Source of the DNA: Actinomycetota bacterium
Lineage (GTDB): Bacteria; Actinomycetota; Geothermincolia; Geothermincolales; RBG-13-55-18
DNA: 64,000 bases
Direction: 5' to 3'
Assembly: GCA_014360655.1 (NCBI GenBank)
Contig: JACIXC010000005.1
Coordinates: 1-64,000 of the forward strand
In this document: piece by piece, positions 1 through 8,835 of the stretch
How the letters are laid out: each line of letters opens with the position of its first letter
Position numbering within the stretch: position 1 is the stretch's first letter
Translations under genes and position numbers: made by a program
Notes under the pieces: generated by a model
Told to the model about the DNA's origin: nothing
The model's input: the letters and a program-made list of their open reading frames with translations, nothing else
The model's database searches: none

Positions 1-142
1 GCTCAACGAGATCCTTTGCAGATGGAATTACGTGTACAATTACGTGAGACCACACCAGAGCCTGGGTTATCTCACCCCCATGGAGTTCCTGAAGGCGTGG
101 ATGGAGGAGAGCAAGGATAGGGATGATGTGTTCACCATGTAG
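1..142 (+). CDS. Integrase/transposase C-terminal fragment (5' end outside window)
   Basis: An open frame runs in from the left edge (reading from base 2) and ends at TAG 140-142, giving about 46 residues. It contains NYVYNYVRPHQSLGYLTP, the characteristic tail of the DDE integrase core of IS3/IS481-type transposases (the Y-N-x-x-R-P-H-x-x-L-x-x-x-T-P motif follows the last catalytic Glu). Only the tail is visible, so the family and the state of the rest of the gene cannot be judged. No clear inverted repeat is seen in the 100 bp after the stop. Confidence 0.75.
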   Translation, partial: LNEILCRWNYVYNYVRPHQSLGYLTPMEFLKAWMEESKDRDDVFTM

Positions 143-242
143 TGAACCAGCACACCGGCTTACCGGCCATCGCGAAAAGTGTTAAGATGTAGCGCGACCG
201 GGCCAGTGAACGGAACATGCTCGAAAGGGAGCGACGCATGCC

Positions 243-905
243 ATGAAGGAAAGGTTGTTCGCCGCCGTCGCGGGGTCGAGGACCGGGCTTCTCTTCTCCG
301 AGTCCTGGTATCTCCACTGGCTGGGAGGCATACCCGTCTGGCTGCGCACGGTGATCATATCCATGATCCCGGTCATCGAGCTGAGGGGCGCCATCCCCGC
401 CGCGAAGTACTGGGGCGCCGGCCTGGGCACCACGTTTCTCTGGTCGCTTCTCGGGAACATGCTCCCCATCCCCTTCATCCTGCTTCTCCTGGGGCCGATA
501 TCCGACTGGCTGCGCCGCCGCTCCCCCGTCATGGACCGCTTCTTCTCCTGGCTCTTCGCCCGCACCAGGAGGAAGCACGGCAGATCCTTCGCAAGGTGGC
601 GGGATGCCGCGCTCTGCCTCTTCGTCGCCATCCCCCTGCCGGGAACCGGAGCCTGGACGGGCGCGCTGGCCGCCTTCGTCTTCGATGTCCCCTTCAGCCA
701 TGCCCTCCCGGCCATCTTCCTGGGCGTGCTCATCGCCGCCACCGTGGTCACGCTGGTGGTCTATTTCGTCTCCACCGTGCCCTTGTGGGTGACCATGGTC
801 TCCGCGGCGGCCATGCTGCTGCTGCTTCTCGCCTTCTGGTGGGCCTCGCGCCGCGAGGAGGGAGGCGAGGAAAGGCCGGATCCCGTGGAGGGGGAAACAC
901 CCTGA
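243..905 (+). CDS. Small multidrug export-type membrane protein (COG2426-like)
   Basis: 220 residues with several hydrophobic helices. The segment PVIELRGAIPAAKYWG followed by a long membrane helix, and the later VAIPLPGTGAWTGALAA, are the two signature stretches of the family annotated as putative small multi-drug export proteins (PF06695). The two halves resemble the re-entrant helix repeats of the DedA superfamily. The substrate is unknown and the drug-export name is only a family label. The C-terminal tail is charged (REEGGEERPDPVEGE). The ATG at 243 follows a purine-rich stretch (AAAGGGAG) with long spacing. The gene stands alone between the integrase tail and the KGG protein. Confidence 0.75.
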   Translation: MKERLFAAVAGSRTGLLFSESWYLHWLGGIPVWLRTVIISMIPVIELRGAIPAAKYWGAGLGTTFLWSLLGNMLPIPFILLLLGPISDWLRRRSPVMDRFFSWLFARTRRKHGRSFARWRDAALCLFVAIPLPGTGAWTGALAAFVFDVPFSHALPAIFLGVLIAATVVTLVVYFVSTVPLWVTMVSAAAMLLLLLAFWWASRREEGGEERPDPVEGETP

Positions 906-1071
906 CGTACGGGTTTGCGCCCGGCGTGACAACCCCGGCAAAAGGCGGCCGCCCCACACCCGCGGCACCGGAGGGTTTATAGATACCTCCCCTCGGGGTA
1001 ATAATTATATGAGGGAGCTTGCGTCGCTGAACGGGTAATGAAAACCTTTTCTTGCGAAGGAGGGATCGTCC

Positions 1072-1260
1072 ATGGCTAACCGGAAGATGACCAGGAGCGA
1101 GGCGGGGCGCAAGGGGGGAAAGTCCACCCTCAAGAAGTACGGGACGGAATTCTACCAGAAGATCGGCCAGAAAGGCGGGCGCAAGGGAGGGCAGACGACC
1201 AAGCAAAGATACGGTACCAAATTCTACCAGGAAATCGGCCGCAAGGGCGGGCTGAAATAA
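1072..1260 (+). CDS. KGG-motif small basic protein
   Basis: 62 residues, very basic, built of two near-copies of a unit containing G-R-K-G-G and Y-G-T-x-F-Y-Q-x-I-G. GRKGG or QKGG occurs four times. Bacterial general-stress proteins such as the GsiB/KGG family and the plant LEA Em proteins share this KGG repeat. In Actinobacteria and Chloroflexi short versions like this are common and uncharacterised. No membrane segment or signal is present. The ATG is preceded by GAAGGAGGG with ideal spacing, so expression is likely. A role in desiccation or stress protection is inferred from family resemblance only. Confidence 0.7.
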   Translation: MANRKMTRSEAGRKGGKSTLKKYGTEFYQKIGQKGGRKGGQTTKQRYGTKFYQEIGRKGGLK

Positions 1261-1458
1261 GGTCGGCGCCGCACCTCCACGCCATTCCCGCCCATGCAGC
1301 CCGCAGGACGATGAACGCGGCATCCGGTCACGGCGCGCGGCGGTGGTGCCGCGGGGAGAAGCGAAAGGTGCGGGAAGGCCGCCCGCTCCAGGTCAAAGTC
1401 GTCGCCGTTTCGTTTTCCCAGCAGGAGTCCTTCAAAGCAGGCAATTTGCTTACTATGC

Positions 1459-1464
1459 TATAAT
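1459..1464 (+). promoter_or_regulatory. Probable -10 box upstream of the YbaK-type gene
   Basis: A perfect TATAAT lies about 80 bp before the TTG start at 1546 in an otherwise GC-rich spacer. No convincing -35 hexamer is seen 16-18 bp upstream, so this is a -10 call only. Confidence 0.45.
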
Positions 1465-1545
1465 GGGTTGCGAAAAACGACCGTAACGCCCTTCACGACA
1501 ACCGGCCGCCAACCGCAAGGGTCCCGCCCGGAAAAGGAGGTCGAC

Positions 1546-2010
1546 TTGCTGAGCAGCGTGGACGTTCATAACCACCTCCAGATGGCGAACATACCCCACG
1601 AATTGTGCAGGATGCCGGAGCCGGCGCGCACCGCGAGCCGGGCGGCGGCGGTACTGGGGCTCGAGCCCCACCAGATCGTGAAGTCGGTGCTTTTTTTCGC
1701 CGACGGCAACCCGGTCATGGTGATGATCCCAGGCGACCGCATGGTGGACTACGCGAAGCTCAAGGCGGAGCTCAAGGTCTCGCGCCTGCGCCTCCTCAAC
1801 GCCGACGAGGTGCGCACGCTCACCGGTTACCTCATCGGCTGCACGCCACCGGTGGCCCTCAAGACGGAGATGCCGAGGTATATCGATATCCATGCCCTGC
1901 GCGAAGACGTGGTCTACACGGGCGGCGGCGAGCCGGAGATGGTCCTGAAAATAAGGTCCTACGACCTTGTCCGGGCCGCGGACGCCGACGTCGTGGACGT
2001 CGTCCGCTGA
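1546..2010 (+). CDS. YbaK/EbsC-type aminoacyl-tRNA deacylase
   Basis: About 154 residues. Proteins of the YbaK/ProX domain hydrolyse mischarged aminoacyl-tRNAs in trans. Visible family features are the opening helix with HELCRMPEPARTASRAA, the strand IVKSVLFFADGNPVMVMIPGDR, the central Y-A-K-L-K segment and the glycine-rich turn LIGCTPPVAL that forms the substrate pocket. The TTG start is chosen because AAGGAGG ends five bases before it; the open frame continues further upstream to 1468 without a ribosome binding site. The next gene starts 16 bp after the stop and is likely co-transcribed. Which tRNA it edits cannot be told from sequence. Confidence 0.8.
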   Translation: MLSSVDVHNHLQMANIPHELCRMPEPARTASRAAAVLGLEPHQIVKSVLFFADGNPVMVMIPGDRMVDYAKLKAELKVSRLRLLNADEVRTLTGYLIGCTPPVALKTEMPRYIDIHALREDVVYTGGGEPEMVLKIRSYDLVRAADADVVDVVR

Positions 2011-2026
2011 CACCGGAGGAAACCAC

Positions 2027-2812
2027 TTGGCCATCGCGGAATCCCTCTTCACGGTGCTCCTCGGTTTTGCCTCGGGCTTCGCCTCCGGCGCCTTCGGGAT
2101 CGGCGGCGGCGCCATATCCACCCCCGCCATAAGACTCCTCCTCATGCAATCATCCGATATCGCGCTCGGTACGCCCCTGCCCGTGGTCATCCCCTCCGCC
2201 GTGGTGGGAGGCTTCAACTACTGGCGGGCGGGCAAGATCATCCCGCGCGTGGTGGGCTATTGCGCCGTGTTCGGCCTTCTTGGTACGGCGCTGGGCTCCC
2301 TTCTCACCTCCCTTTTCGACACCCGCTACATCATGATCATAACCTCGCTGCTCATCCTCTACCTGGCCGAACGCACCTTCGCATCCGCCCTGGGCAGGGA
2401 CCCCTACGCGGGCGGAGACCGGCGCGGGGAACGTTGTCACCGCCCCGCCTGGATGCTGAGCCTCATCGGCTTCTGCGCCGGCTTCTTCTCCGGCTTCCTG
2501 GGGCTGGGGGGCGGCATCATACTCGTCCCTGCCTTCTTCTTCCTCCTCCGCCTCGAGGTCAAGGAGTGCCTGGGCAACTCCCTTGCCGTCATAGCCATCC
2601 TGGCCGTCCCCGGCAGCATCATCCACTCCTTCTTGGGGCACGTGGACTGGACCATAGCGCTGGCCATGGCGCTGGGCGTCATGCCGGGCTCCTACGTGGG
2701 TTCCTTCTTCACCCTGCGCGCGCGCGACCGCCGCGTCCTCGCCCTCTTCGCCGTCTTCCTGGCCGCCGTCGGTATAATATTCTTGTTGAAGGAAGTAAGC
2801 GGACTGGCATGA
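2027..2812 (+). CDS. TauE/SafE family anion exporter
   Basis: 261 residues, about eight hydrophobic helices in two halves. Each half carries the glycine-rich family signature: FASGFASGAFGIGGGAIS near the N-terminus and GFFSGFLGLGGGIILVPAF after residue 150. TauE/SafE proteins export sulfite, sulfoacetate or related organic anions. The TTG start is supported by CGGAGGA six bases upstream, 16 bp after the deacylase stop. The substrate is undetermined. Sulfite or a sulfur/selenium oxyanion would fit the window but this is speculation. Confidence 0.85.
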   Translation: MAIAESLFTVLLGFASGFASGAFGIGGGAISTPAIRLLLMQSSDIALGTPLPVVIPSAVVGGFNYWRAGKIIPRVVGYCAVFGLLGTALGSLLTSLFDTRYIMIITSLLILYLAERTFASALGRDPYAGGDRRGERCHRPAWMLSLIGFCAGFFSGFLGLGGGIILVPAFFFLLRLEVKECLGNSLAVIAILAVPGSIIHSFLGHVDWTIALAMALGVMPGSYVGSFFTLRARDRRVLALFAVFLAAVGIIFLLKEVSGLA

Positions 2813-2845
2813 AAGACGCCGCAGTGAGTAAAGGAAGTCGTCTTG

Positions 2846-3736
2846 ATGCGAAACCTCGAGCGCAGGGATACCGGGGGGGATGTCGTCCCGGCTTCTCCCG
2901 CCTCCTTCAGGGCCTTCTGGCCGCTGTTGAGGGACAGCCATCTTTTCCGCAACCGCCGCGACTTCCTCGCCTTCATGGGCAGCCACAACGGTAGGATATT
3001 CCTCCTCTCCCTGCACGGCCACCCCGCCTCGCCTTTCGTCCTTACCGGGAACTGGCGCTGCCGGTGCGACATCTCAGCCCTTTGGTACACGAGGGCGTGG
3101 GGGGAGGAGAGGAGGCGGCTGGTGCTGCATGCATGCGAGGCGTGCCTGGAGGAGGGCGCGGAGAGTTTTATCACCAGGCCCCTGTGCGAGGAGGAGGCGG
3201 AGGAGTTCTCCTCGTGGGGGTTCCGTACCCTCGCGCGCGTGGTCGTCCTCGAAAAGGAGCTGTGCGGCAGGCCGGAACCGCCCACCTGGTTGCGGGGGGT
3301 GCGCCTGCGGCGTTTCCGGCCCGGGGACCTCTCGCGGGTACTGCAGGTCGACGCCGAAGCCTTTGACGAATTCTGGAGCCTTGACCGACGCACGCTGCGC
3401 AACGTGGCCGAGTCCTGCCACAGCAACGTGTTCCTCGTCGCCGCGAAGGGTGACGAGACGTTGGGGTACGCCGTGGGAGGCGTCAACGGGCGCCTCGCTT
3501 ACCTGCAAAGGCTTGGCGTGCACCCTTCCGAGCAGGGGAAGGGGGTGGGCGAGATGCTCTCCTCCGGCATGCTGTGCGCCTTCCGGGCCCTGGGTGCCGC
3601 CCTGGTTTCCGTCAACACGCAGGAGGACAACCAACGCGCCTTGTCCCTCTACCATAAACTGGGATTCAAGGAAACGGGGGATCGCAGGTATATCATGTGC
3701 CGCGACCGCCGGGGCGGCCCGAGGAGCGCGACATGA
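2846..3736 (+). CDS. GNAT-family N-acetyltransferase
   Basis: 296 residues. The C-terminal half (from about residue 150) is a GNAT fold: VRLRRFRPGDLSRVLQVD opens it, the motif A region is LQRLGVHPSEQGKGVGEML (Q-G-x-G-x-G/A acetyl-CoA loop), and it closes with N-x-x-A-L-S-L-Y-H-K-L-G-F. The N-terminal half (residues 1-140) also looks like a degenerate GNAT repeat without the loop. The ATG at 2846 follows AAAGGAAG, and a TTG lies directly before it. The stop overlaps the next ATG by four bases, so the gene is translationally coupled to the large protein upstream of murJ. The substrate is unknown; a peptidoglycan or peptide amine would suit the neighbours. Confidence 0.8.
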   Translation: MRNLERRDTGGDVVPASPASFRAFWPLLRDSHLFRNRRDFLAFMGSHNGRIFLLSLHGHPASPFVLTGNWRCRCDISALWYTRAWGEERRRLVLHACEACLEEGAESFITRPLCEEEAEEFSSWGFRTLARVVVLEKELCGRPEPPTWLRGVRLRRFRPGDLSRVLQVDAEAFDEFWSLDRRTLRNVAESCHSNVFLVAAKGDETLGYAVGGVNGRLAYLQRLGVHPSEQGKGVGEMLSSGMLCAFRALGAALVSVNTQEDNQRALSLYHKLGFKETGDRRYIMCRDRRGGPRSAT

Positions 3737-5772
3737 GGCGTCGCCTGTCCTCCTTGCCATCCCTCCTGCTCACAGCCGTTTTCCTCGCGTTTTCCCTTTT
3801 TCCATCCCTCTTTCCTTCCCGCGGCGCCGTGGCACAGGAGGCGACTGCGGCGGTCTCGGCGTACACGACGTCGTACGCCTACGCGGCGGGGGAGAAGGTC
3901 AACCTGGAAGTTGACATGAGCGTCCCGCTGGAGCTCCGTGACGAGGACCTGGTGGTGGAGCTGCTCGTCTACTCCACCGCCATCACCCGCTCCTACCTCG
4001 CCTCCTTCCGCGAGGAAACCCGCCGCTATCCCCTGTTCACGCGCAGGCTCGCCACCATCAAGCCCGAGAACGAGCTGGGGCACGGGTCATACGAGATAGA
4101 GCCCTCCTCGTGGGGGCTGAAGGCCGGCGTCTACCCTTACGAGGTGAGGCTGAGAAGGAAGGGGGAAACCATCGCTTCCGACCTTAATTTCCTCGTGATC
4201 ATGAGCCGCGACGCCGGCTATCCCCTCAACCTCTCCCTCCTCTGGACACTGGACTTCCTCCCACCCCAGGACGCCCTGGGCAACACCCTTGACGGGGGGC
4301 TGGCCGCCGCCTGTTCCCCGTCGCAGCAGGCGCCGGGGTTCCTCTTCTCGCTCGTGAAGACCCTCGCAGACAGGCCCGCGCTGCGCAGCAGCTTCGTCAT
4401 CCCGCCCTTCATCTACCAGCAGATGGAAACCATGGCCGGGAAACCCGACGCGGAAAAGGGGGAGGCGGGGAGGGGCGCGGAGTCGATACTCGCTTCCTTG
4501 CGGCGCCTGCTGGAAAGCGAGCAGGTGGACGTGGTGGGCACCACCTACTCCTTCTGCGACCTGGACCTGTTCAACTCGCTGGGCTGGGCGGGCGAGGTGG
4601 AGGAACAGATGGCACGGGGCATGGCGGACATGACGGAAAGCGGCATACAGCCCGCGGGTTTCGTATCCCCCGATTTTCGGCTCACGGATCCCCTCCTTCA
4701 GCTGATGGCGGGAAAAGGGGTGGCTTTCACTGTGGCCACGGAGGGGGCACTGCAGGCCAGCTCCGCGGGACGACAGCTCCTGGAGGGGACCTCCATCTCT
4801 CAACCGGTGCGTTTCGCGGCCTCCAACGGGCAGCAGATCACGGGTTTCGTCCGCGACACTGCCCTCTACGAATATCTCCGGACGAATCCGCCGGGCGATT
4901 CCCGCCACGTCATACAGACCATAGTGGCCGAGCTGGCGGTGTTGCAAAGGGAGAAGCCCTACGCCATCCGCTCCTGCGTCCTCGCCTTCCCCCCCTCATT
5001 CCTTCCCGACCGGGAATTCCTGGAAGGGTTCTACGGGGCGCTGGACGGGTGCCCCTGGCTGCAGACCCGCCGCCTCGAGGAATTGAGCCACGACCAGTTC
5101 CCCGTCGAGGGGGTGGTGGTGCAACCGCCGGAGTACACCGCTGACGGCTCCGAGTACGCGCTGCGCCTGGCCGCCATCCGCGACCAGGCGGCCGCGCTGT
5201 CACGGGCCATCGTGCCGGAAGATCACCCCCTGTCCCGCGAGCTCGCCCGCCTGGTGCTCCTGGGCATGCATCACCGCTTCAGCGACGGCGGCGACGTGAA
5301 CGCGGCCACCAGCTTCCTCGCCAGCTTGGGCGACCTCATGCGGGGCGAGCTCTCCAAGATCTCCATCGGGCGCAAGCGCTCCGTCACCCTTTCCAGCACG
5401 GAGGGCAAGCTCAGCGTGGACGTCACCAGCAACCTGGACTTTCCCGTCCGCGCTACCCTCAGGCTGGAAAACGCCAGCCTCACCTTCCCGGAGGGCGCCA
5501 GGATGGAGGTACAGATCGAGCCGCGGGAAAACCGCTTCGTCACCTCCGTAAGCACCCCCCGCAAAGGCTCTTTCCTGGTGAAGATCGCGCTTGAGATCGA
5601 CGGGCTGGTCATCGACGAGACCACCACCGCCGTAAACACCTCCATCATCAATACCCTCGCCATCATCCTCCTGATCTGCCTGACCGCGCTGGTCGCCCTC
5701 TCCCTTCTCGTGCGCCGGATTTCCCGCAGCATCAGGGGGGGTAAACACGCGAGAGGGAGGAACGCCAGGTGA
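3733..5772 (+). CDS. Large exported, C-terminally anchored protein upstream of murJ (DUF6049-like)
   Basis: 679 residues. A signal peptide is visible at the N-terminus (RRRLSSLPSLLLTAVFLAFS, then a cleavable A-V-A-Q-E). The body is a long extracytoplasmic domain and a single helix near the C-terminus (IINTLAIILLICLTALVALS) is followed by a basic tail, giving a type I membrane topology. The central part, with LLWTLDFLPPQDALGN and Y-S-F-C-D-L-D, resembles the poorly characterised DUF6049-type proteins encoded next to murJ in many Actinobacteria. I place it there by position and layout, not by a search. Four-base overlaps with both neighbours mark an operon. A role in cell-envelope assembly is inferred. 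Confidence 0.65.
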   Translation: MRRRLSSLPSLLLTAVFLAFSLFPSLFPSRGAVAQEATAAVSAYTTSYAYAAGEKVNLEVDMSVPLELRDEDLVVELLVYSTAITRSYLASFREETRRYPLFTRRLATIKPENELGHGSYEIEPSSWGLKAGVYPYEVRLRRKGETIASDLNFLVIMSRDAGYPLNLSLLWTLDFLPPQDALGNTLDGGLAAACSPSQQAPGFLFSLVKTLADRPALRSSFVIPPFIYQQMETMAGKPDAEKGEAGRGAESILASLRRLLESEQVDVVGTTYSFCDLDLFNSLGWAGEVEEQMARGMADMTESGIQPAGFVSPDFRLTDPLLQLMAGKGVAFTVATEGALQASSAGRQLLEGTSISQPVRFAASNGQQITGFVRDTALYEYLRTNPPGDSRHVIQTIVAELAVLQREKPYAIRSCVLAFPPSFLPDREFLEGFYGALDGCPWLQTRRLEELSHDQFPVEGVVVQPPEYTADGSEYALRLAAIRDQAAALSRAIVPEDHPLSRELARLVLLGMHHRFSDGGDVNAATSFLASLGDLMRGELSKISIGRKRSVTLSSTEGKLSVDVTSNLDFPVRATLRLENASLTFPEGARMEVQIEPRENRFVTSVSTPRKGSFLVKIALEIDGLVIDETTTAVNTSIINTLAIILLICLTALVALSLLVRRISRSIRGGKHARGRNAR

Positions 5773-7460
5773 CCGAAACGGCCCCCGTACCCCGACGCGA
5801 TGAGCCGGAGGCCTTCACCAGGGACGCCGCGATCATGGCCGTGGGGACCGCCATCAGCAGGATAACCGGCTTCCTGCGCTACGCCGCCCTCGCCTACGTG
5901 CTCGGACTGACCCTGAGATACGGGCGCACAAACCTGCCCAGCACCTACAACCTCGCCAACTCCATGCCCAACATGGTCTTCGACCTGGTCATGGGCGGGA
6001 TAATAGCCTCCCTCTTCATACCGGTCTTCGTGGAATACCTGAGCACCCGTTCCCGGGAGGAGGCCTGGTACGTGGCCAGCGCGGTTACCAACATCGCCCT
6101 GGCCATCCTGGCGGTGGTCACCGTGGCCGGGATCATGGCCAGCCCACTCATCATCCGCCTCATGACCGCCTTCGGGTCTTACTCGTCTGGAGACGTCACC
6201 ACCCAGGTGGTGCGTGATCAGGCATCCTTCTTCCTGCGCTTCTTCATGCCCCAGATCATCTTCTACGGCCTCAGCGCCATCTTCGGCGGTCTCCTCAACG
6301 CCCACCGCCACTTCACGGCCCCCGCCTTCGCCCCCATCGCCAACAACCTGGTGGTCATAGGAACGGTGGTGGTGTTCAACTTCCTGCCCGGACCACGCGA
6401 CAACCAGCTCCACCTCGTAGTGCTGGGGATCGGCACCACGCTGGGAGTGGTAGCGCAGGCACTGGTGCAGTTGCCCACGCTGATGCGCATGGGGGTGCGT
6501 TATACCCTCACCTTCGACCTGCGTCATCCCGCCGTGCGCAAGATAGGCCGCCTGGCGATCCCCCTCCTCGGCTACATCCTCCTCTGGCAGGTGAACACGT
6601 GGTTCGTGTTCGCCCTCGCCATCAGGCAGGACGGGGGCGTGCCTTCGTACCAGTACGCGCAGCTCTTCTTCCAGCTCCCCTACGGGATATTCGCCGTCTC
6701 CATAATCACCGCCATCTTCCCCGCCATGAGCGAGCATGCCGCCCTCAAGCGCATGTCCCGCTTCAGGGAAACCCTCAACGCGGGCATAAGGTCCACCCTG
6801 CTGGTCATCCTCCCCTGCGCCGTCGTCTACCTCACGCTCAACCGGGCCATCATCCGCCTGCTCCTCCAGCACGGCTTCTTCAAGGCGGGAGACACGGAAC
6901 TCCTCTCGGGGGTTCTCTTCTTCTTCGCCCTGGGGCTGATCCCTTATTCCGTGGACATGCTCCTCACCAAGACCTTCTACTCCATGCAGGACACGCGCAC
7001 GCCGATGATCGTCAACTGTTTCGTGGTGGCGGTGAACATCGCGTGCAACCTAATCTTCTTCCGCTGGCTCGGGGTGAAGGGACTCGCCCTGGGCTTCTCC
7101 ACCGCTTACCTCTTTTCCATGCTCCTGGACGGCGCGGTCCTGCGCCGGCGCCTCGGCAGGCTGGGGGGCAGGAAAGCCGCGCTCACGGCGGCGAAGGCGG
7201 GCACGGCGGCGGCGGGCATGGCGGCCATCATCTACGCCTCCCATTACCTGGTAAGCAGGCTTCACCCTGCCGCCGGACTGTGGAACGACCTCCTGCTCGC
7301 CGCCCTGCCCCTGGCGGAGGGGGCGGTGGCCTTCTTCTTCCTCGCCCACCTGCTGCGCATGGAGGAGCTCGCCGCCCTGAAGAATCTCTCCTCCCGCTAC
7401 ATCGGTAGCCTCTCCCGCTTCCTGGGAAGGCCCGCGGGGAAAGACGGCTCAGCGCGGTGA
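5769..7460 (+). CDS. murJ: MurJ/MviN-type lipid II flippase
   Basis: 563 residues, about 14 hydrophobic helices, the usual size. MurJ moves lipid II across the cytoplasmic membrane for peptidoglycan synthesis. Family landmarks are the N-terminal TAISRITGFLRYAALAY (R-x-x-G-x-x-R), NLANSMPNMVFDLVMGG with the essential loop arginine context, and the central FYGLSAIFGGLLNAHRHF and YSVDMLLTKTFYSMQDTRTP. The last matches the typical R-x-F-Y-A-x-x-D-T-x-T-P motif, with K-T-F-Y here. The GTG start overlaps the stop of the upstream gene as GTGA. It is the last gene of the GNAT - DUF6049-like - murJ operon. Confidence 0.92.
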   Translation: MTETAPVPRRDEPEAFTRDAAIMAVGTAISRITGFLRYAALAYVLGLTLRYGRTNLPSTYNLANSMPNMVFDLVMGGIIASLFIPVFVEYLSTRSREEAWYVASAVTNIALAILAVVTVAGIMASPLIIRLMTAFGSYSSGDVTTQVVRDQASFFLRFFMPQIIFYGLSAIFGGLLNAHRHFTAPAFAPIANNLVVIGTVVVFNFLPGPRDNQLHLVVLGIGTTLGVVAQALVQLPTLMRMGVRYTLTFDLRHPAVRKIGRLAIPLLGYILLWQVNTWFVFALAIRQDGGVPSYQYAQLFFQLPYGIFAVSIITAIFPAMSEHAALKRMSRFRETLNAGIRSTLLVILPCAVVYLTLNRAIIRLLLQHGFFKAGDTELLSGVLFFFALGLIPYSVDMLLTKTFYSMQDTRTPMIVNCFVVAVNIACNLIFFRWLGVKGLALGFSTAYLFSMLLDGAVLRRRLGRLGGRKAALTAAKAGTAAAGMAAIIYASHYLVSRLHPAAGLWNDLLLAALPLAEGAVAFFFLAHLLRMEELAALKNLSSRYIGSLSRFLGRPAGKDGSAR

Positions 7461-7531
7461 TCTGCGGGCGGCGGCCGACGAAGAAGGGGCGGACGCACCG
7501 CGAGGCGCCGGTACCCGGTTGCGGTTTTGAG

Positions 7532-7627
7532 GGAACCCCGCCGGTAGGGGTCGGTTCCAGGTGACCGGCTTAGGGGATGATGGTGATATCGCGAGACGGT
7601 CCTAAAGGAACCCAGCCGTAGGGGTCG
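7532..7627 (+). repeat. Paired leader repeat GGAACCC-GCCG-TAGGGGTCG
   Basis: A 21-22 bp unit occurs at 7532-7553 and again at 7607-7627, about 75 bp apart, with few mismatches. The first copy continues into GGTTCC (7553-7558), so GGAACC and GGTTCC can pair and enclose a CCCC/GGGG inner stem. The second copy ends 15 bp before the ATG at 7643. I do not recognise a known riboswitch class. It could be a structured leader or a protein-binding repeat. Confidence 0.5.
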
Positions 7628-7642
7628 AAGGAATTATACGAG

Positions 7643-8071
7643 ATGAAGCGCGAATCCCTTGCGGAAATGGGCAAAAGGTGCCGCAGCGAGGACGGCCAGG
7701 TCTGGACCTATATCCTGAAGATATTCCTGGTGGCCCTGGTCATCGGCCTGATCATCTCCCAGTGCGGACCCATAATAGCCAACCACATCTCCACCAGGGG
7801 AACGGCGAGCGACGCGGCGGACCTCGCCGCGCACACCTACAACACCCGCAAGGACATGGAAAAGGTGACCGAGGAAGTGACCAAGCTGCTCGATGAGAGG
7901 AACGCGCGCCTGGACGGCAACATCAGCCTCATCTACGACGAAACGGGCAGGCCGCAAAAGATATCCGTACCCGTACGCAGGATCGTGAACACCTTTCTCT
8001 TCGAACACGTGGGCTACCTCGCGCCGCTCACGGAAGCCCACGCGGTGGGGGAATGCGACCTCTTCCGATAA
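7643..8071 (+). CDS. Hypothetical single-span membrane protein
   Basis: 142 residues. A short N-terminus with SEDGQVWTYILKIFLVALV leads into one membrane helix (about residues 22-45, ending IISQCGPIIAN), followed by a hydrophilic domain with a D-A-A-D-L-A-A-H-T stretch. That layout, with the helix early and a charged soluble part after it, is like a pilin-like or TadE-like protein, although the E at position +5 is not clear. GAAGG lies nine bases before the ATG. No family is recognised with confidence. It follows the leader repeat and stands alone. Confidence 0.6.
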   Translation: MKRESLAEMGKRCRSEDGQVWTYILKIFLVALVIGLIISQCGPIIANHISTRGTASDAADLAAHTYNTRKDMEKVTEEVTKLLDERNARLDGNISLIYDETGRPQKISVPVRRIVNTFLFEHVGYLAPLTEAHAVGECDLFR

Positions 8072-8315
8072 GTGACGCGTTGCGAAACCCGGGCCGTCCT
8101 CCTTGACCGCCTTCTCTCGCTTTCCTCTCGTTGTTTTTTCCGTCCGCCACACCGGTACCGAGCCATGCCGACAGGATGCGGCCAGGGTGCCTTGCGGCAC
8201 GCACCGGGTCGCCTCGATAGGGCACGCCAGCTTCGGAAAAAGCCGTTACGCAAAGGGGTGCGGCCACTGGCGCCTTGCGGCATGAACCCCAGGGTCCCAG
8301 TTCAAGCCGCGAGCC

Positions 8316-8597
8316 TCAGAAGGCGGGGCGTCTCTCCTCGCCGCGCGCGGCGGACTGCTCGAATGGCCTGATGAAGACGATGTGGCTGCGGTTGACGTCG
8401 ATGAACTGGGAGCGGAAGAGCAGCTCCCCGGTGTTGAGGTTATAGGCTTCCACGTCGGTCAAGGCGAAAAAGGTCTGGGTCTCCCTGGATTGCATGATAT
8501 CCGTCAGCCGCGCGCCGGCGAAGATGTGAAGATCTCCTATGATGCGATGCGAGGCGGTATGGATCTCCACCCTGAGCTTTTCCTTGTTCGCGTGCAT
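8316..8597 (-). CDS. Small hypothetical protein (93 aa)
   Basis: 93 residues without membrane segments, beginning MHANKEKLRVEIHTASHRI and continuing with beta-rich sequence (GDLHIFAGARLTDIMQSRE, FIDVNRSHIVFIRP). A strong GGGAGGT six bases before the ATG supports translation. The strand pattern suggests a small barrel such as an Sm-like or PilZ-like fold, but no motif fixes this. It is the first of four minus-strand genes in this stretch that face away from the murJ operon. Confidence 0.6.
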   Translation of the reverse strand: MHANKEKLRVEIHTASHRIIGDLHIFAGARLTDIMQSRETQTFFALTDVEAYNLNTGELLFRSQFIDVNRSHIVFIRPFEQSAARGEERRPAF

Positions 8598-8835
8598 GGT
8601 CGACCTCCCGTATCCGAGGGTTCCGCGCGGGCCATCCCTGCCTTCCCAGCCTCAAGGATTTCAATCACTATACCATAAAAAGCGGCGCCTGGGCCGACCG
8701 GCCCGTTCCATCCTTCACGTGGATATCCCTTTGAGGCCGCCCTTGGATGCCACCCTTTTAGTTCGCCCTTTGAGGCTACTTGTTCTTTCCGCCAACGAGC
8801 GGCCCCATCCCGGCGCCTTTGCGCGTTCACGAGGA

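Noticed and set aside
7532-7642. A c-di-AMP (ydaO) or cobalamin riboswitch before the 142-residue protein.
   Set aside because: GGAACCC and GGGGTC blocks look suggestive, but the conserved cores of those classes are not present. I kept it only as an unclassified leader repeat.
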